Source of the DNA: JANQEU01 sp965601455
GTDB taxonomy: Bacteria > Bacteroidota > Bacteroidia > Cytophagales > Cyclobacteriaceae
Reading direction: 5' to 3'
Assembly: GCA_965601455.1 (NCBI GenBank)
Contig: OZ271831.1
Coordinates: 2,852,001-2,916,000, forward strand
DNA length: 64,000 nucleotides
The notes under the pieces are model-generated. The model was not told the origin of the DNA, did not search any database, and worked only from the letters and a program-made list of their open reading frames with translations. The translations under genes and the position numbers were made by a program. Numbering within the stretch: position 1 is the first letter of the stretch; every line of letters begins with the position of its first letter. Positions 24,859 through 32,989 of this stretch are shown piece by piece.

Positions 24859-26196
24859 TTAATTATTAGTGTCTCTATTCACCATACGCTCTTCGAGTTC
24901 CTCAAGGGACACGCCTTTCGTTTCCGGCATCATAAACGCCACAAAAAGCAATTGCATGACCATGAAAAGTGAGAAGAAAGCGAATACGATAGACGGTTCA
25001 AAAGCCTGTATGGCTACACCTCCCAGGAGGGTTACCAGTGCCGCAAATACCCAATGCGTCCCGGAACCCAGAGATTGTCCTTTCGCCCTCATGTTGTTCG
25101 GGAATACTTCTGAAATGAAAACCCAAATTACCGCTCCTTGTCCGATTGCATGGCTAGCAATAAACATTAGCAGGAATATGAGTGTGAACTCCGGAGCCGA
25201 TTGAAAATAGAAGTTATAGGCCGTCATACCCAAACTGACTATGTAACCAATAGATCCAATATACATCAGCGTTTTTCTGCCTGACCGGTCAATAAGATAC
25301 ATGCCTATCAGTGTGAACACCAGGTTAATACACCCAATAAAAATTGAGCTGAATAAAGATCCCTCAGAACCGAACCCAGCCTGCTGCAAAATTCGAGGTG
25401 CATAGTAGAGAATAAAGTTTATCCCAGACAGCTGATTAAAAAAGGCAATAAGAAAAGCGAGCATGATTGGGAATCGATACGTCTTTGAGAAAAAGTGATC
25501 TGTTGACTCAAGGGCTTTCATGTGCTCCTTGATTTCAGCTATCATTTCATCTATCTTATCCGCAGGGTTACTCAATAACAGTACTGAGCGAGCCTCGGCT
25601 TCATCCCCCTTATGTAGCAAAAGCCAACGGGGACTCTTTGGAACCCTAACGACCAGAATAGCATAAATCAAGGCGGGTATCGCTTCCACTCCCATCATGT
25701 ATCTCCAGTCGTTTTCTCCACCGAAACCCTGAAGCATATAATTTGATAAATATGCGATAAGGATACCAAATACGATCATAAACTGATATAGGGCTACCAG
25801 CTGGCCACGATTTCTAGCATTGGAAATCTCACTGATGTATGTTGGCGCGGCTACAGACGAAGCACCAACTCCTATACCACCAACGAAACGAAAGAATGAG
25901 AAAGTATAAGGATCGGTGGCTATTGCCGACCCTATGGCCGAAATGAAATAGAGTATTCCTATCCAAAACAAGGTGGTTTTACGCCCCCATCGATCACAGG
26001 GATAACCACCAGTCAACGCCCCTAAAACGGTACCCCACAAAGCCATAGACATGATAAACATGCTGTGGAACCAGCTTGAGGTTTGCCATAATTTCTGAAT
26101 TGGCTGATCCGCACCGGAAATTACTACTGTGTCAAACCCGAACAGGAAACCAGCCAGAGCCACTACAATGGCAAAAAAGAGTACTTTATTCTGCAT
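24859..26196 (-). CDS. Sugar porter family MFS transporter
   Basis: 445 residues, 12 predicted transmembrane helices. Sugar porter signatures: GFDTVVISGA in TM1, DRWGRKTT after TM2, PKSPRWLLLHKG before the central loop, QLSGINFILYYAP in TM7, DRSGRKT and C-terminal PETKGVSLEELEE. Probably a proton-coupled monosaccharide importer in the inner membrane; L-fucose or a related sugar is suggested by the amidohydrolase just downstream. Known FucP-type fucose permeases belong to another MFS subfamily, so the substrate is only inferred. Confidence 0.9.
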   Translation of the reverse strand: MQNKVLFFAIVVALAGFLFGFDTVVISGADQPIQKLWQTSSWFHSMFIMSMALWGTVLGALTGGYPCDRWGRKTTLFWIGILYFISAIGSAIATDPYTFSFFRFVGGIGVGASSVAAPTYISEISNARNRGQLVALYQFMIVFGILIAYLSNYMLQGFGGENDWRYMMGVEAIPALIYAILVVRVPKSPRWLLLHKGDEAEARSVLLLSNPADKIDEMIAEIKEHMKALESTDHFFSKTYRFPIMLAFLIAFFNQLSGINFILYYAPRILQQAGFGSEGSLFSSIFIGCINLVFTLIGMYLIDRSGRKTLMYIGSIGYIVSLGMTAYNFYFQSAPEFTLIFLLMFIASHAIGQGAVIWVFISEVFPNNMRAKGQSLGSGTHWVFAALVTLLGGVAIQAFEPSIVFAFFSLFMVMQLLFVAFMMPETKGVSLEELEERMVNRDTNN

Positions 26197-26321
26197 GATT
26201 GGAAGTAGTTGACGAATATAAGTACAATTTCACTGAAGGTTGACTGATACAAGTACACAAGAACCGTGAACAAATAAGAATACTTTTGGAACAGAGTATT
26301 AGGGGAAAATGATTGAAATGC

Positions 26322-26329
26322 TATATTTG
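26322..26329 (+). promoter_or_regulatory. -7 promoter element of the tRNA-Ser/tRNA-Arg unit
   Basis: TATATTTG, an exact TAnnTTTG match 56 bases upstream of tRNA-Ser; the -33 element is unclear. Confidence 0.45.
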
Positions 26330-26384
26330 CACCTCGATTTTGGTACGTACTAAAACGGCACCGAAAATTCAATCGATTATCCAC

Positions 26385-26472
<88 letters not shown>

Positions 26473-26534
26473 AGACCCTCACTAAGTACTTTTGAGGGAA
26501 TTTGGTCCTCTGATGTAAGGCCAAGAATCTTAAT

Positions 26535-26608
26535 GGTCCTCTAGCTCAACTGGATAGAGCAACTGCCTTCTAAGCAGTAGGTTTCAGGTTCGAGTCCTGA
26601 GAGGATCA
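26535..26608 (+). tRNA. tRNA-Arg (TCT)
   Basis: 74-base cloverleaf: acceptor GGTCCTC/GAGGATC, anticodon stem CTGCC/AGCAG-type around TTCTAA with anticodon TCT, T-arm TCAGG-TTCGAGT-CCTGA. Discriminator A; CCA not encoded. In tandem with tRNA-Ser 63 bases upstream. Confidence 0.93.
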
Positions 26609-26652
26609 CTTTCTTCTCCTCCTCATCATGAACTAGGTAGATTGTTTGTGTT

Positions 26653-27228
26653 CTAAAACCTAGCGGATAAGCCTATTCTCCAATCCATCAAACCTCCCCA
26701 GGTATATTCGGAGTACATGCCCCAGTTCTCAAAAATGTGGTAATAAGCTCCAAAACCAGCAGCATAATGGTTTCCTATTCCTCGTTTAGGCCGCGAGTCT
26801 TTATTAGCATTTAGGAATCCAATCGCTACCTCACCTTTTGCATAAATCAGACTTTCATTTGGTAAATTAAATCCAATTAATGGAGTCAGCCCGAGGTTAC
26901 CGGATAATCCCAAGTAGTGAAAACCACCCCAACCCGTAGCTGTACTACCTTGACCTGCTTGTGAATAGTGATGCACTCTGAATGTGTGACTGTAAATCGC
27001 AGAAACAAATCCATAGTCCTTCACATGGAAACGTGGTTCTACCCTTAAAGTAGAGAAATTTTTGTCAGTATCTATATCAGTCCATCTTACTTTGACATTT
27101 GGATCATTGTAAATTGAATACCCTATGTATAAACCAAAAGGCGACTGACTCTCAGCTCTTTTGTCCACCAACTGGCTAAAACTCTGGATTGAAACACTCA
27201 GCAAAAGAATTATAAGCAGCGTTCTCAT
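26653..27228 (-). CDS. Outer-membrane beta-barrel-like protein
   Basis: 191 residues from the ATG at 27228, which begins a good signal peptide (MRTLLIILLLSVSIQSFS); an in-frame start 48 bases upstream would bury it. The mature part alternates hydrophobic and polar residues in strands ending in aromatic residues and finishes with ...LSARF, a C-terminal Phe typical of outer-membrane barrels, suggesting about eight strands. Function unknown. It lies between the tRNA pair and the fucosidase, oriented toward the tRNAs. Confidence 0.7.
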   Translation of the reverse strand: MRTLLIILLLSVSIQSFSQLVDKRAESQSPFGLYIGYSIYNDPNVKVRWTDIDTDKNFSTLRVEPRFHVKDYGFVSAIYSHTFRVHHYSQAGQGSTATGWGGFHYLGLSGNLGLTPLIGFNLPNESLIYAKGEVAIGFLNANKDSRPKRGIGNHYAAGFGAYYHIFENWGMYSEYTWGGLMDWRIGLSARF

Positions 27229-27276
27229 AGTCTTTGTAGTCTCATAAAACTTCAAGCAAATATGGTAAGCACCCAC

Positions 27277-27740
27277 CTCCTAGGCTATCTTGTGGATCAG
27301 TTTCACAGATGACGGAAATCATAATTATTCCTGAATACCTATACGTTATCTATTAAATAATAGTAATCATCCTTTTATCAGTATTAAACCATTGTTTATC
27401 ATGACCGATAGCAAAGCACAGAGGTATTTTAACACCCTTTCGGTGTTAATCATTTCGTAATAACTGCTCAAACCGAACTGGTTTGTTGATTAGTGACATG
27501 ATTCTGAATATGTCGAAGTTCCTGTTGAGGAGCTTCACAATCCGGTACTTCCTCAAATGCACTCTCGGAAGCTTTAATGGCGAGGAACTTTTTCGAAAAA
27601 CTTTTTTAAGTAACTTTACTTAGTTCGGTAATCACATATGATAATAGTCTTTTTTTAATTATTTAGAGTTTATAAAGTATTTTTCATGACTTTATAAAGA
27701 TGCTCAAAAAGTTCCATTAGAATCACTACCAGACTTGATT
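27277..27740. other. 464-base AT-rich intergenic region with hairpins
   Basis: No gene is supported. It holds an inverted repeat TTAACACC-N5-GGTGTTAA at 27429-27449, a TTGAGGA/TCCTCAA pair at 27525-27556 and a 12-base palindrome TTTTTCGAAAAA at 27589-27600. The antisense strand is open for about 40 codons (27485-27606) without a start. It probably contains the upstream region of the GH29 gene and may include a decayed fragment. Confidence 0.4.
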
Positions 27741-29450
27741 ATGAAGCATATAAGTTCTTTTCTCCTCGTATTTACCTTATCTGTTTTTATTAGCTGCACA
27801 AATAGCTCAGAGACAAAAAACATAAATCCACCTGACAGTGAATCTGGCTTCATATCCAGTAGCAGTCTAAAATCATGGGAAGATGCCAAATTTAGTATGT
27901 TCATACACTGGGGAATTTATTCCATCCCTGCCGGGGTATGGAATGGCAAAGAAATCGGTGATTATGCGGAGCAAATAAAAGGTGTAGCTGAGATACCAAC
28001 AGGGGAATATCGACAACTGGTCAAACAGTTTAATCCGGGACTGTGGGATCCCGATTCTATTGCTTTACTGGCGAAGGAAGCGGGTATGAAATCAATTGTA
28101 ATCACCTCAAAGCATCACGATGGTTTCAATATGTTTGGAACTGAGTATTCAACCTTTAATGTCGTAGACGCCACTCCCTACCAAAGAGATGTGGTCAAGG
28201 ATTTGTCTGAGGCTTGTCAGAGACACGGATTGAAGTTTGGGGTTTATTTCTCAACAATTGATTGGGATTATCCTGGTGCCGCACCCTTTGAAGACATAAC
28301 TAACAATGATGTTATCCCATGGGAGCACCATCAGTACAATATGAATCAGGTTGAAGAACTGATGACCAAATATGGTGAGATATCTGAAATATGGTTTGAT
28401 ATGGGATCCCCGAGTTACGAACAAAGTAAAGAGATAAGGGATCAGGTCAAGAGATACCAACCAAATTGTGCCGTAAGTGGAAGGTTATGGAACAATCAAG
28501 GTGACTTTGTGGTGATGGGTGATAATGTAAGGCCGGAATTCAAAATGGGAGTTCCCTGGCAGACACCTGCCTCCATTTTTGAGGAAACGTGGGGATACAG
28601 GTCATGGATGGAAAGGACTGATCTAAGTGAAAAGATTCGTGAAAAAATAAATGACCTAATCAACGTAGTAAGTATGGGTGGCAATTACTTACTAAACATC
28701 GGCCCTAGAGGTGATGGATCTGTCGTCGAATACGAGGAAAAGGTCTTACTCGGTATCGGTAAATGGCTAAAGGTGAATGGAGAAGCCATATATGCTACCC
28801 GTGAGTCTGAAATCGACAAACCTGATTGGGGATATATAACAACGAAAGACAATAAGCTGTACTTTCATATCATTGATTATCCGGAAGACAATAAACTAGT
28901 TGTTGAAGGATTAGAATTGAATCCTTTGCAAGCTTACCCACTATCAGATTTCAGCATCGATATAAAGACAGTTAGCACTGAATCAGGTCTGAGTCTCGAA
29001 TTGCCGATAGTGATGGAAAAGGACGACTATGCTACGGTTATTGTTTTGGAATATAGTGACTACACATACTTTCCTTCAAAAAGTATCCAGATAAAGGATG
29101 AGCAAACGATCCTTACTGTAAGCAACGGTGAAAAGTATCATGGCTTTAGCGGACCAAACTACACGGGATATGAACCTACCGTTGTTAAAATTCGCTGGAA
29201 CTTGAAAGGTGGGTCTAAGGAAAGATACAAACTCAGCTTACGCTACAACCAAAATGACATTAAAGAAGAATTGCTTCTTGTGGTTAATGGTAATGACTTT
29301 GTTATCGAAACCGAAAATGACGCAGTTGATTTCTTGACCGAAATCCAACTTAATGAAGAACAACCTAATTGGTTAGAACTTTCCTACAATAAACCCGACA
29401 ATCCTTATAAGGAACTAAATCTGGATGAACTATCTATTTCTATAGAATAG
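27741..29450 (+). CDS. Alpha-L-fucosidase lipoprotein (GH29)
   Basis: 569 residues from ATG 27741. A lipoprotein signal ends SVFISC, with Cys19 lipidated, so it is anchored to a membrane, probably the outer one. GH29 catalytic barrel at about 45-350: FIHWGIYS, TSKHHDGFNMF and nucleophile Asp220 in EIWFDMGSP; a C-terminal beta domain follows (about 370-569), with about 120 residues after 450 resembling a carbohydrate-binding module. It hydrolyses alpha-L-fucosides (algal fucans or glycoconjugates) and would supply fucose to the nearby sugar porter and fuconate genes. The acid/base residue cannot be assigned safely. Confidence 0.93.
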   Translation: MKHISSFLLVFTLSVFISCTNSSETKNINPPDSESGFISSSSLKSWEDAKFSMFIHWGIYSIPAGVWNGKEIGDYAEQIKGVAEIPTGEYRQLVKQFNPGLWDPDSIALLAKEAGMKSIVITSKHHDGFNMFGTEYSTFNVVDATPYQRDVVKDLSEACQRHGLKFGVYFSTIDWDYPGAAPFEDITNNDVIPWEHHQYNMNQVEELMTKYGEISEIWFDMGSPSYEQSKEIRDQVKRYQPNCAVSGRLWNNQGDFVVMGDNVRPEFKMGVPWQTPASIFEETWGYRSWMERTDLSEKIREKINDLINVVSMGGNYLLNIGPRGDGSVVEYEEKVLLGIGKWLKVNGEAIYATRESEIDKPDWGYITTKDNKLYFHIIDYPEDNKLVVEGLELNPLQAYPLSDFSIDIKTVSTESGLSLELPIVMEKDDYATVIVLEYSDYTYFPSKSIQIKDEQTILTVSNGEKYHGFSGPNYTGYEPTVVKIRWNLKGGSKERYKLSLRYNQNDIKEELLLVVNGNDFVIETENDAVDFLTEIQLNEEQPNWLELSYNKPDNPYKELNLDELSISIE

Positions 29451-29478
29451 TATTTTGGCCATACGGAATTCAAATTCT

Positions 29479-29498
29479 GGAAATCAAGTATGATTTCC
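29479..29498. terminator. Hairpin between convergent GH29 and NlpC/P60 genes
   Basis: Perfect 8-base stem GGAAATCA/TGATTTCC with loop AGTA in the 53-base convergent gap; no T-run, so a weak bidirectional terminator at best. Confidence 0.45.
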
Positions 29499-29503
29499 GA
29501 TGG

Positions 29504-30739
29504 CTAATACCAAACATTATCGACTGTCAAGTCAATCGTCTTATCCAGGTTTTCGCTACCATCGATTCTTCTAACGCCTACGAGCATTTCCATTAAGTAT
29601 TCCTCGTACTTATCGCTGGATGGATCCACACTGGTAACATGGACTCGTCCTGAACTATGGATGAATTCATCGTTACCTATCCAGATAGCTACATGCGTTA
29701 CACTTCCTCTTTCCTTATTACCGAAGAATAATAAGTCACCGATTTCCAATTCATCAGCTGCCATTTTAGGATAGCTCATACCATCAATTTCAACTTCTTC
29801 CACAGTGTATGGCACTTCATCTCCCTGCTTAATCTGCTGACTGGCATCCCTTGGGAGGAATGTGCCCATGGAATAGTACACAGCTCCCGAAAAACCACTG
29901 CAGTCGACTCCTTTTAGTGAGTTCCCTCCCCATAGATAGGGTTGTCCGTTAAAGTTGTAAGCAAAATCAACCAGGTGTTTTTTATCAAACTTCGCGTTCT
30001 GTTGCCATTCGTCCAAGGGCATTACCTCCGAAGATCTTACCAAAGCAATTCTACCACCGGGTATCATAACTTCGGTAAACTCCCTACCCTCCTTTATGAG
30101 AGTTAGCACATTTCCATGAACCAGGTCTGTCACAACCCTACCCCGATTGGCAGTTTCATACGCAAAGGTGGTTGTGGCCGAGACCATCACTTTTGGCAAT
30201 GCTCGAAGACTGTCAGCCTGATCCCTGGTCAGGTACTCAAATGACGGTTTGGGTATCCAGGCAATATATCCCTGGGCACTCCTTACCCGATGCCAAAAAC
30301 CTTCATCATCAACTTCGAGGAGTTCCAGTTCCATACCCATCAGTGTTTGAGTCGCCATTCCCCTAGTCCTTGACTGACCTACCCGCATATTCGCCACCGA
30401 CTGAGAAACTACTCCGAAAGGTGTATCCAACAATCGAGGGTCTACCGGAAGTTGAAGAACCTCAGAATTCTCAAAACCGATTCCTTTTGCAATCTCTACT
30501 GCTTTTTCGGAAAACACTTTGTCAGTAGTTCGGACTGTAAACACTACCTCCTCAGAGGCGGTGGTGTCCAATTGATAATCGAATACGTTCTCACGCTTAT
30601 CAAATCCCTCAGTCTTTTTAAGCTCATCCAATTTCGAATGGAGCATATCCAACTGTGAATTCTCTGATGACGAGCCATCTGGAGAGCAGGATATGAGCAG
30701 AGTCAAAAAGAAAAGGGTGAATAGATTATTCGACTTCAT
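29504..30739 (-). CDS. NlpC/P60 (C40) peptidase lipoprotein
   Basis: 411 residues; lipoprotein signal with Cys18 in LLISC. Two SH3-like (SH3b) segments (about 120-165 and 190-240) precede an NlpC/P60 domain: catalytic Cys280 in GVDCSGFSG, His349 in VTHVAIWIG and a third polar residue around His361. It resembles gamma-D-glutamyl-diamino-acid endopeptidases of the YkfC type, which trim murein peptides. The dipeptide epimerase gene lies just upstream, as in known YkfB/YkfC pairs, so both likely degrade peptidoglycan fragments. Confidence 0.9.
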   Translation of the reverse strand: MKSNNLFTLFFLTLLISCSPDGSSSENSQLDMLHSKLDELKKTEGFDKRENVFDYQLDTTASEEVVFTVRTTDKVFSEKAVEIAKGIGFENSEVLQLPVDPRLLDTPFGVVSQSVANMRVGQSRTRGMATQTLMGMELELLEVDDEGFWHRVRSAQGYIAWIPKPSFEYLTRDQADSLRALPKVMVSATTTFAYETANRGRVVTDLVHGNVLTLIKEGREFTEVMIPGGRIALVRSSEVMPLDEWQQNAKFDKKHLVDFAYNFNGQPYLWGGNSLKGVDCSGFSGAVYYSMGTFLPRDASQQIKQGDEVPYTVEEVEIDGMSYPKMAADELEIGDLLFFGNKERGSVTHVAIWIGNDEFIHSSGRVHVTSVDPSSDKYEEYLMEMLVGVRRIDGSENLDKTIDLTVDNVWY

Positions 30740-30828
30740 TTTATGCCGTTCTTATTTATCAGGTTTTCAGTGCAATCTACTACTTATACAAAGTCTCTGA
30801 AAGAGTTTACCCTTTCGTACTTTTACTA

Positions 30829-31863
30829 TTATTGGTTCAACATTTCTATGTTGAGTTCAATCCCCGCTCCAAATCCCTTCGAGTAGTTGATTTTCCCATC
30901 TACTACCAGCACGCCAGTGGCAGGATCATTGGCCACCAATACAGCTCCATCAGCGTCGATATAATCCAATTCAGTAGCTAGCTGGGTCATTGCGGAGATG
31001 CCTACTGAAGACTCTGTCATGCAACCGGCCATAAGTTTCAGACCTATGCTTTTTGCTTTCTTTATCATCCGAAATGCAGGTGTTAAACCCCCGCATTTCA
31101 TGAGTTTGATGTTAATGACATCAAAATGGGGCGCACATTTATCAACATCAGCTTCAGTCTGACACGACTCATCGGCCACAGTTGGGATGGGGCATATTTT
31201 CCTGAAATCATCGAGGTCATCTGTATTTCCAATAGCAAAAGGTTGCTCAATCAATTCGACCCCCGTTTTGACTAAAATTGGAAGCCAACGATTCGCTATA
31301 TCCAGGTTCCAAGCGGCGTTAGCATCTACACGCAATCCCGCTTCGGTATACTCCCTAACTTGAAGCAAAGTTTCCGGAGGCGTGTCCGCTCCGAGTTTAA
31401 TTTTGTATACCGGCCACGGCTTGTCTTTTATCTGTTCGATCATTTCCTGGGCTGTTCCGATGCTAATAGTATAATTGGAAAGAGGAGTTGAAGTTCCTTC
31501 TTGAGCAATTGAGTTATAGATCCGAGTTTTATTCATTTTTCCGTACAGATCATGGGCCGCACAATCAATTGCCGACAGCAGAAACGAATGCCCGGTAGCA
31601 AGTAATTCCGGAGCAATCTCATTCCAGAGCTTCTCCGGTGTTTCAAACACATGAGTTTCCAGCTGGAACTTCATTTCCTGCAGTTTTTCAATCATTTGTT
31701 CCAGGGTGACGTTGTAATAACTTATTGCAGTAGACTCTCCGTAACCTGAAAACTCCCCTTCTTTTAACTCGACGATTAAAGTGGGTTGATGAGTCCTTGC
31801 CTCGTATGATATGACAAATACTTTGGCCAGCTTGAGTTGATAAGGGTAGAATTTTACCTTCAT
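30829..31863 (-). CDS. Dipeptide epimerase (L-Ala-D/L-Glu type)
   Basis: 344-residue enolase-superfamily member of the muconate-lactonizing subgroup. Catalytic Lys154/Lys156 (YKIKLG), metal ligands Asp180 (RVDANAAW), Glu206 (IEQPF) and Asp231 (VADES), second base in INIKLMKCGG (Lys253-Lys256), and DADGAVLV near the C-terminus. It epimerises L-Ala-D-Glu to L-Ala-L-Glu in murein peptide breakdown. Cytoplasmic, directly upstream of the NlpC/P60 lipoprotein gene on the same strand with an 89-base gap. Other dipeptides are possible substrates in this family. Confidence 0.9.
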   Translation of the reverse strand: MKVKFYPYQLKLAKVFVISYEARTHQPTLIVELKEGEFSGYGESTAISYYNVTLEQMIEKLQEMKFQLETHVFETPEKLWNEIAPELLATGHSFLLSAIDCAAHDLYGKMNKTRIYNSIAQEGTSTPLSNYTISIGTAQEMIEQIKDKPWPVYKIKLGADTPPETLLQVREYTEAGLRVDANAAWNLDIANRWLPILVKTGVELIEQPFAIGNTDDLDDFRKICPIPTVADESCQTEADVDKCAPHFDVINIKLMKCGGLTPAFRMIKKAKSIGLKLMAGCMTESSVGISAMTQLATELDYIDADGAVLVANDPATGVLVVDGKINYSKGFGAGIELNIEMLNQ

Positions 31864-31968
31864 TATTGAAAAAGTGACACGTTAAGCTTCTATCAAATAT
31901 ATTGATTGGTACGCATTACCCCCTCTCACATTTTACGTTAATAATAGTAGACAACATCGATTCATATC

Positions 31969-32508
31969 ATGAACAAAGTGCTCTCCATTTTATCGAAGGA
32001 AGGAGTCTTCATGATGCTATGGGGCTGGATTATGACATACAGCTATGCGGTTTATCATATCAATTACTCCTTCCAAGTAAACTTCTGGTTACAAGGTCTT
32101 CTGAGAACAACCGGTTTACTTCTACCCTTTTTGGGCCTTGCCATCACCTTGTTCTTCATCTACGGCAGAACACCACACTTTAAACAGAAAAATGGGTTTC
32201 TGATTCTGACCATATGGGTATGCACCTTACTTTCTATGATGTTGATCAATCTGGTTCAGTTTAATGTTCTGAAAGAAGTCAATTTTGTCCTTCAACATCC
32301 GATTTTTATGACCCTCACCGCTTTTTCAATTACAATAACAGGGGCAGTCCTTAAATATCCTTATCTGATTATTGGTGGATTGGTTTTTGGAGTGTTGGCC
32401 TTTACAGCGTCTTCTTATAAACTGGAAGATCAACTACTCATTGAAGCTGTAGCATGGCTGCTTGCAGTTGCTATTCCAGGCCATCTAAGGAGTTTCAGAC
32501 TTAGCTAA
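31969..32508 (+). CDS. Multi-pass membrane protein
   Basis: 179 residues with about five hydrophobic helices (VFMMLWGWIMTYSYAVY, LLRTTGLLLPFLGLAITLFFIY, FLILTIWVCTLLSMMLI, PIFMTLTAFSITITGAVL, LIIGGLVFGVLAFTA) and a last one near the C-terminus. No conserved motif is recognised. It converges directly, stop against stop with no gap, on the potassium-channel gene. Function unknown. Confidence 0.7.
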   Translation: MNKVLSILSKEGVFMMLWGWIMTYSYAVYHINYSFQVNFWLQGLLRTTGLLLPFLGLAITLFFIYGRTPHFKQKNGFLILTIWVCTLLSMMLINLVQFNVLKEVNFVLQHPIFMTLTAFSITITGAVLKYPYLIIGGLVFGVLAFTASSYKLEDQLLIEAVAWLLAVAIPGHLRSFRLS

Positions 32509-32931
32509 TCATTCCTTCCAGTACTTCTGCATCTCTATAAATAGGAATGACGCGGTCCATGTAATCAAAACCAGTCCTACAAGGGATTCAGCTCCTATAA
32601 GATACCGAATCTCACCCGTGGCATAGATATCTCCAAAACCCAGAGTGGTATAGGTGGTGTAAGAGAAATAAACACAGTCCAGGAGCGTACCATTAAAGTT
32701 TCCTGAGAAAGTGCCCCACCTTCCATCCAGGTATTTGAAATAATAGGCGATACCAAAAATCCAGACCTCGGCAGAATGGGCGAAAATACTTACGAAAACA
32801 CCAATAAGAATTCTGAATCTATTCCTAACACGAAGCAATGGTAACAGTCGAGTTAACTGAAACAGAAACTCGTAATGTAGAATAACTACCAGTGAAAGTA
32901 CCCCCAGGTTAAGTAAAGTGAGTTCAAACAT
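32509..32931 (-). CDS. Two-TM potassium channel family protein
   Basis: 140 residues of the Ion_trans_2 pattern. TM1 is near the N-terminus, another hydrophobic helix follows at about 40-62, then a pore loop with filter TLGFGD (Thr96-Asp101) and an inner helix (about 108-132). TxGFGD supports K+ selectivity. The protein lacks a cytoplasmic RCK domain, so gating is unclear; related small channels occur beside transporters. Very short, but complete for a KcsA-like subunit, with the C-terminal helix ending in KYWKE. Confidence 0.8.
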   Translation of the reverse strand: MFELTLLNLGVLSLVVILHYEFLFQLTRLLPLLRVRNRFRILIGVFVSIFAHSAEVWIFGIAYYFKYLDGRWGTFSGNFNGTLLDCVYFSYTTYTTLGFGDIYATGEIRYLIGAESLVGLVLITWTASFLFIEMQKYWKE

Positions 32932-32989
32932 CTTGCAGCAATACTACAAAATGCTGGAAAACTCAATCATGATTTAACTCACCTCGGAT

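Noticed and set aside
27485..27606. Antisense 40-codon opening in the fucosidase upstream region, considered as transposase relic
   Set aside because: No start codon, no recognisable transposase motif, and no terminal repeats of an insertion sequence.
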